Of a stretch of 64,000 nucleotides of DNA, positions 54,604 through 64,000 are shown piece after piece (positions within the stretch are counted from its first letter, which is position 1; each line of letters starts with the position of its first letter). Position numbers and translations under genes: made by a program. Under the pieces are notes generated by a model. It made no database searches and had not been told where the DNA came from. It saw only the letters and a list, made by a program, of their open reading frames with translations. Source of the stretch: Mycobacterium sp. 155 (GTDB taxonomy: Bacteria; Actinomycetota; Actinomycetes; Mycobacteriales; Mycobacteriaceae); assembly GCF_000373905.1 (NCBI RefSeq), contig NZ_KB892705.1, positions 3,205,184-3,269,183 of the forward strand, written 5' to 3'.

Positions 54604-55770
54604 GTGGGCCTCGATGACCGTGATGCGTTGCAGGTACTCCGCGATGCCGTCGACCCTGAACACGGTTCCGGCACCCTGATCCGTGATTTCTACACCCACT
54701 GGTTCGTCACCGACCTGACCACACGGGATCTTTTTCCGCCGGACATGGAGCGGCAACGCACAGTCTTCGCCCAGGCGATGACCTGGCTGTTCTCCGAACT
54801 CATCGCCCAACGCGCCGAAGAGCCGGTGGCATTCCTGGCCCAGTTGGGCCGAGACCACCGTAAATACGGTGTGACACAACAACATTACGATTCAATGCAG
54901 GACGCCCTACTCACCACGATGCGCACGCATCTAGGTGCCGGCTTCACCGACCGGATCGCCGAGGCCGCACACGACGCGGTCGGGCTGTTCATCGGGGTGA
55001 TGCGCGGGGCAGCTGATGCCGAGCAGTCCCCGGCCTACTGCGACGGCACCGTCATCGAGCACCTTCGCGTCACGCGCGACGTCTCGGTGATCCGACTCCA
55101 CCTCGACCAGCCGCTGTTCTACCACCCCGGCCAGTACGTGACAGTCCAGGTGCCGCAGTGGCCGCGGCGGTGGCGTTACCTCAGTCCCTCCATTCCCACA
55201 GACCGGTCAGGCGTCATCGAGTTCCACGTCCGCTCGGTCACCGGTGGCATGGTGAGCACCGCGATCGTCGCCGAAACCCACACCGGGGATCGGTGGCGGA
55301 TATCCAGCCCACACGGCGCCATGCACGTCGACCGGGCCGGCGAGGATGTGCTCATGGTCGCGGGCAGCACCGGGCTAGCGCCGCTGCGGACTCTTCTCAT
55401 GGACATGACCCAGCACGGGGTGAACCCGCGCGTGCACCTGTTCTTCGGAGGGCGCTACCCGTGCGACCTCTATGACCTGAACACGCTCTGGCAGATCGCA
55501 TCGATGAACCCGTGGTTGTCGGTGACACCGGTCTCCGAATACAGCACCGATCCGCCTTGGGCCACAGACTATCCCGATGTTCAGCCGCCCCGCGGCCTGC
55601 ATGTCCGCCAGACCGGACGCCTTCCCGACGTGGTGACGCGCTACGGCGGCTGGGGTGACCGGCAGATCCTGATCTGCGGCGGTCCCGGCATGGTGGAGGC
55701 GACGAAAGCCGCGTTGATCGCCCGCGGTGCGCCACCGGAACGCATCCAGCATGACCCGCTGACAGACTGA
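54604..55770 (+). CDS. Type II flavohemoglobin (Rv0385-like)
   Basis: 388 aa from GTG 54604, in line with about 390 for the M. tuberculosis protein beside clpB. The globin domain (1-135) has the B10 Tyr (FYTHWF) and the proximal His (GRDHRKYGV). The FAD domain has GQYVTVQVP and an altered FAD loop (RRWRYLSPSIP in place of RQYSL). The NAD domain has GSTGLAPLRTLL and ends CGGPGMVEATKAAL. Type II forms lack efficient NO dioxygenase features and have been linked to D-lactate-driven electron transfer. A start at 54562 would add 14 residues. Confidence 0.88.
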   Translation: MGLDDRDALQVLRDAVDPEHGSGTLIRDFYTHWFVTDLTTRDLFPPDMERQRTVFAQAMTWLFSELIAQRAEEPVAFLAQLGRDHRKYGVTQQHYDSMQDALLTTMRTHLGAGFTDRIAEAAHDAVGLFIGVMRGAADAEQSPAYCDGTVIEHLRVTRDVSVIRLHLDQPLFYHPGQYVTVQVPQWPRRWRYLSPSIPTDRSGVIEFHVRSVTGGMVSTAIVAETHTGDRWRISSPHGAMHVDRAGEDVLMVAGSTGLAPLRTLLMDMTQHGVNPRVHLFFGGRYPCDLYDLNTLWQIASMNPWLSVTPVSEYSTDPPWATDYPDVQPPRGLHVRQTGRLPDVVTRYGGWGDRQILICGGPGMVEATKAALIARGAPPERIQHDPLTD

Positions 55771-55814
55771 CTGGTACCCGTGTGGCATCCCGGACCACGT
55801 GACAGACTGGCGCC

Positions 55815-56717
55815 ATGGCCGACTTTCAGCCCGTTATCCTGCGCGACCCGTCGTCAGCTCTGACCGCCACCTATGTACCGGTCGCCGGCATGGTGTGCAC
55901 ATCGCTGGCCGATGACGGCGTCGAGTTTCTCGGCCAGCGACGCGGCTTGGAGGCCTACATCACCACCGGCAAGACGATGGGCATCCCGATCCTCTACCCG
56001 TGGGCAAATCGGTTGAGCGCCAGCAAATACGCCATCAACGGCGCGGTCGTGACGCTCACACCCGGCGTGGCCGGGGTCCGCAGCGACCAACATGGTGTGC
56101 CCATCCATGGTGTACTGGCCGCCGACCCCGGTTGGTTGGTGATCGAACAAACCGACAACAAGCTGGTCGCGATCCTCGACTGGGGTGGTAAGCCGCGGCT
56201 ACTGACGACCTTCCCATTCCCGCACATCCTGACGATGACGGTGACGCTGGCCGACCGCACGCTCACCGTGGCCACCACGGTGATGCCGTCGACCGCGGCG
56301 TCGGTACCTCTGTGTTACGGCTATCACCCGTATCTCAAGCTCCCCGACGTGCCCCGTGAGGAGTGGCAACTGCAGACGCCGACCATGCGGCATCTGCCGG
56401 TGGACAACTGGGGCATCCCAACCGGCGACACCGAGGAATGGGCTGGCGGCACCGAGCCGCTCAAGGACACCGAACTCGACCATGGGTTCGACCAGGTTCA
56501 CGATGGTTCGGTATTCGCGATCTCGGGCGGCGGACGGCGCGTCGAGGTGACGTTCGTGCGCGGCTATCCGGCCGCGCAGCTCTTCGCGCCAAGCAACGAC
56601 GATGTCATCGGGATCGAGCCGATGGCCGCGCCCACCGACGCGCTGCGCCGCGGAGACTACGCGATGGCCGTTCCGGGACAGCCCGAAACCAGTACGTTTT
56701 CGATCAAGGTCAGCTAA
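55815..56717 (+). CDS. Aldose 1-epimerase (galactose mutarotase family)
   Basis: 300 aa beta-sandwich enzyme. Visible are PILYPWANRLSASKY (substrate Asn/Arg), VPIHGVLA (first His), YGYHPYLKLP (catalytic-type His), and the late Glu in IGIEPMAAPTDAL (catalytic base). It interconverts sugar anomers. The gene lies 44 bp after the flavohemoglobin and may be co-transcribed. Which sugar it acts on is unclear; members of this subgroup often take glucose-6-phosphate-like or free hexoses. Confidence 0.9.
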   Translation: MADFQPVILRDPSSALTATYVPVAGMVCTSLADDGVEFLGQRRGLEAYITTGKTMGIPILYPWANRLSASKYAINGAVVTLTPGVAGVRSDQHGVPIHGVLAADPGWLVIEQTDNKLVAILDWGGKPRLLTTFPFPHILTMTVTLADRTLTVATTVMPSTAASVPLCYGYHPYLKLPDVPREEWQLQTPTMRHLPVDNWGIPTGDTEEWAGGTEPLKDTELDHGFDQVHDGSVFAISGGGRRVEVTFVRGYPAAQLFAPSNDDVIGIEPMAAPTDALRRGDYAMAVPGQPETSTFSIKVS

Positions 56718-56721
56718 ATGT

Positions 56722-56778
56722 CGAATGGCCGGTTATGACACGGTTTTTCGAAATTCGCGTGCGATAACTGGCCGCTCG
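56722..56778. repeat. Degenerate palindromic repeat between epimerase gene and hspR
   Basis: The right arm GTGCGATAACTGGCCGCTCG (56759-56778) closely matches the arm of the 46399-46453 element. The left arm CGAATGGCCGGTTATGACAC (56722-56741) is a weaker complement, with 15 of 20 positions pairing. The loop contains TTTCGAAA. It occupies the gap between two convergent genes, where a terminator is expected. Confidence 0.65.
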
Positions 56779-56782
56779 GCAG

Positions 56783-57160
56783 CTAGCGGACGCCCCGTCG
56801 GGGCTGCCAGACAACCACGGCCTTGGAGGTCATCCCGACATCGTGGCGGGAGCCTGCGCTGAGCTGCTCCACCTGCTGGGTCAGCTCGGAGACCCTGGCG
56901 CGCAGGGCATCGACCTGATTGGTGAGTTCGATGATGCGCTTGATGCCGGCGAGGTTGACGCCTTCGTCCTGGGACAGGCGCTGCACCTCGCGCAGCAGAT
57001 CGACGTCACGCTCCGAATACCGCCGTCCCCCACCGGAACTGCGTTGCGGGGTGACCAGGCCGAGCCGGTCGTATGTGCGCAGGGTCTGCGCGTGCATACC
57101 GGCCAGCTCGGCTGCCACCGAGATCAGAAACGTGCGTGCTTCCTCTTTACGCTTACTCAT
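56783..57160 (-). CDS. hspR: Heat-shock repressor HspR
   Basis: 125 aa MerR-type regulator with HTH LISVAAELAGMHAQTLRTYDRLGLVTPQRSSGGGRRYSERDVDLL (residues 11-55) and a dimerisation helix rich in Leu/Val heptads (about 75-100). It binds HAIR sites and represses the dnaK operon and clpB; DnaK acts as co-repressor. It is the last gene of dnaK-grpE-dnaJ1-hspR, giving autoregulation through the sites upstream of dnaK. Confidence 0.96.
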   Translation of the reverse strand: MSKRKEEARTFLISVAAELAGMHAQTLRTYDRLGLVTPQRSSGGGRRYSERDVDLLREVQRLSQDEGVNLAGIKRIIELTNQVDALRARVSELTQQVEQLSAGSRHDVGMTSKAVVVWQPRRGVR

Positions 57161-57221
57161 AGCAGTCGATTCCTCACCGTCTGCTCTTCGCGCACGCGCT
57201 CATCGCCGCGCCAGCGAGTCG

Positions 57222-58406
57222 TCATACGTTCCCCGCCCATCCGGCCCGCGGATCAAATCCACTGGCCCGCTCGGCTTTCGCGTATGCCTCCAGCGCCTCT
57301 GCCGCTTCGCCCTCGAGCTTCGGCGGTACCGCCACCTTCACGGTGACCAGCAGGTCGCCGTGACCACCGGACCGCTTGGGCACTCCGCGTCCACGAACCC
57401 GCAGGATCCGGCCGTCGGAGGTGCCCTTGGGCACCCGGACGCCGACCTTGCCGTCCAGCGTCGGCACGGAAAGTGTTGTGCCGAGCGCCAATTCGTGGAA
57501 ACTCACCGGGACTGCGACGGTCAGGTCATCGCCGTCACGGCCGAACACCTTGTCCGGGCGCACATGCACGGTGACATAGAGGTCACCGGATGGTGCACCG
57601 CGCAATCCGGCCTCACCCTGTCCGGCCAGCCGGATGCGCTGACCGTCCTCGACGCCCGGAGGGATCCGGACGTTGATGGTGCGGGTCCGGGTGGTGACCC
57701 CGGTGCCTTTGCACTCATCACACGGGTGCTCGATGATCGAGCCGCTGCCCCGGCATTCGGTGCACGGCTCGGAGAACCCGAACGCGCCCTGGTTGCGGTT
57801 GACCACGCCAGAACCGTTGCAGTTCGGGCACACCTTCGGGCTGGTCCCCGGACGCGCACCGCTGCCGTGGCAGTTGGTGCACGGCGCCGGGCTGGTCAGC
57901 CGCAGCGGCATGGCCACGCCTTTGGTGGCTTCCAGGAACGACAGCTCGGTCTCGGTTTCCAGGTCATTGCCCCGCCGCGGCCGGCTCGGGCGCGGCTGCG
58001 CACCGCGCCCGAACAGTCCGCCGAAGAGATCACCGATGTTCGCGCCGCCGCTCTCTCCGGCCGCATCGAACAGGTCGCCGAGATTGAATTCAGCTCCGTC
58101 GGAACCGTATCCACCACCGAAGCCGCCGCCCCCACCGCTGCCGGTGTTGAACCGGCGGCCGAAGCCGCCGTCGGCGAACAGCCGCCGGGTTTCGTCATAC
58201 TCCTTGCGCTTCGCGGGGTCCGACAGAACGCTGTTGGCTTCGGATACCGCCTTGAACCGCTCCGCGGCTCCCGCGTCGGGGTTCCGGTCGGGATGCAGCT
58301 CGGAGGCCAGTTTCCGGTAGGCCTTCTTGATCTGGTCGGCGCTGGCGTCAGAGGAGACGCCAAGCTCCTTGTAGAAGTCCTTCTCGACCCATTCACGCTG
58401 GGCCAT
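57222..58406 (-). CDS. dnaJ1: Chaperone DnaJ (DnaJ1)
   Basis: 394 aa. J domain with HPD (ELHPDRNPD, about residue 38-44), a Gly/Phe-rich linker ([15 protein letters not shown]), four CxxCxGxG zinc modules ([32 protein letters not shown]) and a C-terminal substrate-binding domain. It delivers clients to DnaK and stimulates its ATPase. It starts 40 bp after grpE in the heat-shock operon. The linker is longer than in E. coli, as usual in mycobacterial DnaJ1. Confidence 0.97.
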   Translation of the reverse strand: MAQREWVEKDFYKELGVSSDASADQIKKAYRKLASELHPDRNPDAGAAERFKAVSEANSVLSDPAKRKEYDETRRLFADGGFGRRFNTGSGGGGGFGGGYGSDGAEFNLGDLFDAAGESGGANIGDLFGGLFGRGAQPRPSRPRRGNDLETETELSFLEATKGVAMPLRLTSPAPCTNCHGSGARPGTSPKVCPNCNGSGVVNRNQGAFGFSEPCTECRGSGSIIEHPCDECKGTGVTTRTRTINVRIPPGVEDGQRIRLAGQGEAGLRGAPSGDLYVTVHVRPDKVFGRDGDDLTVAVPVSFHELALGTTLSVPTLDGKVGVRVPKGTSDGRILRVRGRGVPKRSGGHGDLLVTVKVAVPPKLEGEAAEALEAYAKAERASGFDPRAGWAGNV

Positions 58407-58446
58407 ACTGCGCCACCTCCTTACCTCGTCTCTTTAGTCGGTTTGT

Positions 58447-59072
58447 CTAGTTGTTTGATTTTGGGGCCTGGACAGCCGCGGCGTCCGGATTATCGGCACC
58501 GCCGGCGTCGGGCACGGTGTCGACGACACCGACCATGGCATGCCGCACCACCTGGTCACCGACCTTGTAACCGCGACGCATCACCATTCCGATCACCGGA
58601 TGGGTTCCGTCGCCCTCGTGCTGCACGGCCTCGTGCAGCGACGGGTCGAATTCGTCGCCCTCTTGACCGAATGCGGAAAGGCCAAGCCCCTCAAGCGCGC
58701 CGACCAGCTTGTCGGCAACGGACTTGAGCGGTCCGGATTCCAGGTCACCGTGGCTGCGGGCCCGCTCGAGATCATCGAGCACGCCCAACAACTGGGTGAC
58801 GACGGCGCCCTTGCTCCGCTCGGCGATGAGCTGCTGATCCCGCAGGGCGCGCTTGCGGTAGTTGTCGTACTCCGCCTTGACCCGCTGCAGGGTGGCCTTC
58901 AATTCGGCGATCTCATCGTTGGATGCGCCTGCGTCGGCGGCCGAACCCGAGGCGTCGGGCGCGGCGGACGCCGGCCCGCTGGGGGCCGACGCCTGCTCAC
59001 GTACCTCGCCGGTGCTGGGATCGATGCGCCGTTTGTCGGTGATGGTCACCGGCTCGTGCGAATCGTTCTCAC

Positions 59073-59076
<4 letters not shown>
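58447..59076 (-). CDS. grpE: Nucleotide exchange factor GrpE
   Basis: 209 aa. A disordered acidic N-terminus (about 50 residues, [14 protein letters not shown]) leads into the long dimer helix ([23 protein letters not shown]) and the beta-domain ([36 protein letters not shown]). It releases ADP from DnaK. The GTG start overlaps the dnaK stop by 4 bp, so the two proteins are translationally coupled. Confidence 0.97.
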
Positions 59077-60923
<1,847 letters not shown>

Positions 60924-60952
60924 AGTGTTGCCTCCTGTTAGACATGTAGGGG

Positions 60953-60973
60953 TCTGAGCGGACTGCGCTCAAG
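60953..60973. promoter_or_regulatory. HAIR operator 1 (dnaK, proximal, weaker)
   Basis: TCTGAGC-N7-GCTCAAG; the right half is close to the HspR consensus and the left half is weaker. It lies 30 bp upstream of the dnaK start codon, so bound HspR would block initiation or early elongation. Confidence 0.65.
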
Positions 60974-61007
60974 TCTGCTCCAACCGACTATCGATTGTCA
61001 ACCCAGA

Positions 61008-61028
61008 CTTGAGTCTGTTTCACTCAAC
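61008..61028. promoter_or_regulatory. HAIR operator 2 (dnaK, distal, strong)
   Basis: CTTGAGT-N7-ACTCAAC matches the HspR consensus at 13 of 14 positions. A TTGACA on the minus strand (61001-60996) lies between the two HAIR sites and may be the dnaK -35. The two sites are 55 bp apart centre to centre. Confidence 0.88.
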
Positions 61029-61083
61029 TTGTTGTCGAACTGGTCAACGTGGGCTTCCCTGGATTTGTTCCCAACCTCGTAAC

Positions 61084-61140
61084 TGTCGGAATCCGTCTGC
61101 CTTGTCGGACCGTCATCAAAGCTGTCGGATGCGTGTCGGA
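61084..61140 (+). promoter_or_regulatory. Four direct repeats of TGTCGGA upstream of the racemase gene
   Basis: TGTCGGA occurs at 61084, 61103, 61123 and 61134, that is at spacings of 19, 20 and 11 bp, close to whole helical turns. A further GTCGG follows at 61143. They lie 137-193 bp upstream of the racemase ATG and 160-217 bp upstream of dnaK. Same-face spacing suggests cooperative binding of an unknown regulator. The remainder of the 353-bp dnaK-racemase gap shows no gene. Confidence 0.55.
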
Positions 61141-61276
61141 ACGTCGGTAGCGCCGGCACGGGTAGTGCGGAGGTTTCCCGTCCGTGTTCCGGTGTCGCGG
61201 GCAGGGTGCGCGGTTAGGACGGCCCGCAGATGACGAGCTGGTTCCGTTTGTTCTGGTGGTGATAGCTTCTCGTCCC

Positions 61277-62293
61277 ATGGCCGCTGCCCCGATCTCCGCT
61301 GTCGACTATCACACCGGTGGTGAGCCTTTCCGCATCGTGGCGGACGTCCCGGAGTTGGCCGGCGGTACGGTCGCGGCCAAGCGCGTCACCGCCATCACCG
61401 ACCCGGCGGTGGACGGTCTACGGCAGCTGCTGTGTTTTGAGCCGCGCGGTCACGCCGACATGTACGGCGGGTTCCTGGTCCCGCCCGACGACGACGGCGC
61501 CGACCTCGGCGTGCTCTTCTGGCACAAGGACGGCTTCTCCACGGCGTGCGGGCACGGCACCATCGCACTGGGCGCATGGGCGCTGCACACCGGGAAAGTG
61601 GCCGAGGATCCTTCCGGTGTCACCGACGTCGTGATCGACGTTCCGTCCGGCCGAGTCACCGCGCGGGTGCACTCGGAAGGTGGCCGAGTGACCGGCGTCG
61701 AGTTCGTGAATGTGCCGAGCTACGTGCTCCATCGCGACGTCTCGGTGGAAACCTCACGCGGCACGATCAAGGCCGACGTGACGTTCGGCGGCGCGATCTA
61801 CGCGCAGGTCGACGTCGCTGACGTGGGACTGGACGTCGCGCCCGCGGACCTCCCCGAACTGATTGCCCTCGGGCGCGAGGTGAAGGCCGCATTGTCGGGC
61901 ACCGAGTACGCACGGCATCCCGAAGATGATCGCCTCAGCGGGATCTACGGCACCATCTTCTTCGCCGACGACGGAACCGACCAGCAAGGCAACCCGCGCC
62001 AGCGCAACGTCACCATCTTCGCCGACGGTCAAGTGGATCGCTCACCCTGCGGTTCGGGTACCAGCGCTCGCGTTGCGACGCTGGCCGCGCGCGGGCTTCT
62101 CGACGCCGAGCACGAACTGATCCACGGTTCCATCGTCGGGTCCGAGTTCCGCGCCCGCATCCGCGACACCGCAATCACCCTCGGGTACCCGAGCGTCGTT
62201 CCCGTGGTCACCGGGACGGCGTTCCGCACCGGCGAGCACCTCTTCAGCGTCGACCCCGACGACACCCTCATTCCAGGATTCGTCCTGCGTTAG
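61277..62293 (+). CDS. Proline racemase / hydroxyproline epimerase family protein
   Basis: 338 aa from ATG 61277. Both catalytic cysteines of the two-base racemases are present: ACGHGTIALG (about Cys97) and DRSPCGSGTSAR (about Cys258), which argues against the dehydratase subgroup that has lost one. Other family segments are DYHTGGEPFRIV and YGGFLVPPDDDGADLGVLF. It inverts the alpha carbon of proline, 4-hydroxyproline or a related imino acid. It is followed by two tandem M24-family genes on the same strand, perhaps one catabolic operon. Confidence 0.9.
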   Translation: MAAAPISAVDYHTGGEPFRIVADVPELAGGTVAAKRVTAITDPAVDGLRQLLCFEPRGHADMYGGFLVPPDDDGADLGVLFWHKDGFSTACGHGTIALGAWALHTGKVAEDPSGVTDVVIDVPSGRVTARVHSEGGRVTGVEFVNVPSYVLHRDVSVETSRGTIKADVTFGGAIYAQVDVADVGLDVAPADLPELIALGREVKAALSGTEYARHPEDDRLSGIYGTIFFADDGTDQQGNPRQRNVTIFADGQVDRSPCGSGTSARVATLAARGLLDAEHELIHGSIVGSEFRARIRDTAITLGYPSVVPVVTGTAFRTGEHLFSVDPDDTLIPGFVLR

Positions 62294-62468
62294 CCAGATG
62301 GCCTCCAGTGCCATTGCACCGCTGCTCGCTGCGGTGTCGCTACCTCCGAATAGCTCTACCGCGGACTTCTGACTCAGCAATTTGCTACCGGCTGGTAAGC
62401 CCATTCCCCGGCTATGTGCGGGCCCACACTGTGTCGCACCGGTTCGACCGCGAGCGAAAAGAGACCAC

Positions 62469-63740
62469 ATGACCGCTGCGTCCGAGAGTCCCGCCGCATC
62501 CGATGCCGGCCAGGTTTTTCACGATCCGCGCAAGAGTGCCTACCTGAACCCCGACGGCGCGGACAAGCCGCTGATCAGCACCATCGGCGACGACGTCCTC
62601 GACCGCGCCCGGCGCTATCGGCTGGGACGCATCCGCGATCAAATCACCCAGCACGGTTACGCCGGGATGCTGCTCTACGACCCGGTCAACATCCGCTACG
62701 CGCTGGATTCGTCGAACATGGCGATCTGGACTATGCACGATCCGGTTCGTTATGCACTCATCGTCGCCGACGGTCCGGTGATCATGTTCGAAAGCGACGG
62801 CGCGCTGCACGTCAGCGAAGGCCTACCGACGGTCGACGACGTGCGGCTTGCGACGACGTGGATGTTCTTGACCGCCGGAAACGCCGCCAAGCGCAACGTC
62901 GAGACCTGGGCCGTAGAGATCCGCGAAGCCCTCGGCACCGGGCGCTGCACGCTAGCCGTCGATCGGCTCGAGCATCCGGGCGTGCAAGCACTCGCAAACC
63001 TGGGCGTCGGCGTCGTGGACGCGGGACCGCTCACCGAGCGCGCCCGCGCGATCAAAAGTGCGGACGAGCTCGAGCTGATGCGCTGGACCATCCGGGTCTG
63101 CGAGGCCGGGATGGCACGGGTTTACGAGGTGTCTGAACCGGGCCGCACCGAGCAGGAGATCTGGGCCGAACTGCACTACGAGAACGCCCGCTCGGGCGGC
63201 GAGTACATCGAGACGAAGCTGCTCACGGCCGGTCCCAACACCAATCCCTGGTTCAAGGAGTGCTCGTCGCGCAAGGTGCAGCGCGGGGAGATCATCGCGT
63301 TCGACACCGACATGGTCGGTCCGTACGGCTATCTCGCCGACCTCTCACGATCCTGGACCTGCGGACACGTGCCCATGACGCCGAAGCAACGTGAGCTCTA
63401 CGCCGACGCACGCGAGCAGATCGACCACAACATGGCGCTGCTGCGGCCGGGCCTGGAGTTCACCGAGTTCAACGCACGCTCGTGGCAGATCCCGGAGAAG
63501 TACATTCCCTATCGGTACACCTGCGCCGTTCACGGTTCCGGTATGGCCGACGAGTGGCCCTTCATCGGCCTGCACCCTGACTTCGATCCCTCCTACGGCG
63601 GATGCTTCGAGGAGAACATGGTGATCAACGTGGAAAGCCTGATCGCCGAAAAGGGCAGCGAATCGATCAAGCTCGAAACCCAAGTCCTGCTCACCGCAAA
63701 CGGAGCCGAGCGCCTGGACACGTTCCCGTGGGAGGACTGA
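62469..63740 (+). CDS. M24-family metalloenzyme, DddP-like (candidate DMSP lyase or Xaa-Pro-type peptidase)
   Basis: 423 aa from ATG 62469. An N-terminal creatinase-like domain (about 1-190) precedes the pita-bread domain. Metal ligands are Asp279, Asp281 (FDTDMVG), Asp291 (LADLSRSW), His355 (AVHGSGMADEW), Glu389 (NVESLI) and Glu403 (KLETQV). The D-x-D-x9-D spacing, the His 64 residues later, Tyr350 and Asp361 correspond to the residues I recall for the DMSP lyase DddP, including its catalytic Asp. Canonical prolidases have DxG here. The actual substrate is open; a 175-bp gap separates it from the racemase gene. Confidence 0.82.
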   Translation: MTAASESPAASDAGQVFHDPRKSAYLNPDGADKPLISTIGDDVLDRARRYRLGRIRDQITQHGYAGMLLYDPVNIRYALDSSNMAIWTMHDPVRYALIVADGPVIMFESDGALHVSEGLPTVDDVRLATTWMFLTAGNAAKRNVETWAVEIREALGTGRCTLAVDRLEHPGVQALANLGVGVVDAGPLTERARAIKSADELELMRWTIRVCEAGMARVYEVSEPGRTEQEIWAELHYENARSGGEYIETKLLTAGPNTNPWFKECSSRKVQRGEIIAFDTDMVGPYGYLADLSRSWTCGHVPMTPKQRELYADAREQIDHNMALLRPGLEFTEFNARSWQIPEKYIPYRYTCAVHGSGMADEWPFIGLHPDFDPSYGGCFEENMVINVESLIAEKGSESIKLETQVLLTANGAERLDTFPWED

Positions 63741-63744
63741 CGCC

Positions 63745-64000
63745 GTGACCGAGGGCTCGACTGACGTCTTCCACGATCCGCGCAAGCTGGCCTATCTCAA
63801 TCCGGACGGTGCCGACAAACCTCTGATCAGCACGATCAGCGACGACGTCCTGGACCGCGCCCGCAGGTACCGACTGAGCCGGCTCCGCGGACAGCTGGCC
63901 CTGCACGACTGCGCGGCCATCCTGCTGTACGACCCGGTCAATATCCGGTACACGCTCGACTCGTCGAACATGATGATCTGGACCATGCACGACCCGTGCC
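63745..64000 (+). CDS. Second M24-family DddP-like protein (N-terminal part; cut by window edge)
   Basis: The 85 visible codons from GTG 63745 closely copy residues 14-98 of the preceding protein (FHDPRKLAYLNPDGADKPLI; LLYDPVNIRYTLDSSNM). It starts 4 bp after the preceding stop. It is a tandem paralogue on one transcript; only part of the N-terminal domain is visible, so its active site cannot be judged. Confidence 0.88.
   Translation, partial: MTEGSTDVFHDPRKLAYLNPDGADKPLISTISDDVLDRARRYRLSRLRGQLALHDCAAILLYDPVNIRYTLDSSNMMIWTMHDPC

Overview
This window reads as a chromosomal segment of a high-GC actinobacterium, almost certainly a fast-growing mycobacterium (Mycolicibacterium type). The evidence is lineage-typical genes: F420-dependent glucose-6-phosphate dehydrogenase (fgd1), the pknG-glnX-glnH signalling set, the mycomembrane factor ttfA, ESX-1-type Esp proteins, the lpqL lipoprotein peptidase, and the dnaK-grpE-dnaJ1-hspR operon with HAIR operators. 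Gene density is high and 4-bp stop/start overlaps are common. I see no tRNA, rRNA, IS element, prophage or CRISPR array.

Layout. 0-6.3 kb: a LOG-family protein (cut by the edge), a DHA2 exporter, then a TPP riboswitch driving thiC-thiD-hydrolase-membrane protein. 6.3-9.1 kb: a cytochrome P450 remnant next to a three-gene set (type III polyketide synthase, ICMT-like methyltransferase, flavin hydroxylase) arranged like phenolic-lipid operons. 9.1-14 kb: two tandem M28 lipoprotein peptidases, one lacking its general base, a small decayed ATPase fragment, and an ABC-2 transporter. 14-17.3 kb: thiamine salvage and synthesis (riboswitch-thiO-thiS-thiG, divergent thiE) and mutT3. 17.4-27.5 kb: glnX-glnH-pknG (amino-acid sensing), a repeat-rich gap, pta-ackA, fgd1 and a metallo-hydrolase. 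27.6-35 kb: an SDR, a tightly overlapping purT-like/membrane/rhodanese/metZ/small-protein operon, a UBP zinc finger, a CPA1 antiporter and a membrane protein.

35-49 kb: thioesterase, purA, a site-2 protease, the zinc exporter zitA behind a leaderless operator-promoter, fba, a DedA protein, a GH76 enzyme, a SpoU methyltransferase, an SDR, ttfA and clpB. From memory of H37Rv gene order, the block from the thioesterase to the flavohemoglobin runs opposite to its flanks compared with M. tuberculosis. 49-56.7 kb: an accessory stretch with a TetR-amidohydrolase pair, a CYTH protein, a GAP-family protein, an orphan espE-espF-espH-like operon lying outside any ESX locus, a type II flavohemoglobin and an aldose epimerase. 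56.8-61 kb: the heat-shock operon. 61-64 kb: iterated heptamers upstream of a proline-racemase-family gene and two tandem M24 proteins whose metal and acid/base residues are spaced as in DddP-type DMSP lyases.

Three control systems stand out: thiamine (two TPP riboswitches), heat shock (HspR/HAIR sites upstream of dnaK and clpB, the latter with an ECF-type promoter), and metal export (zitA).
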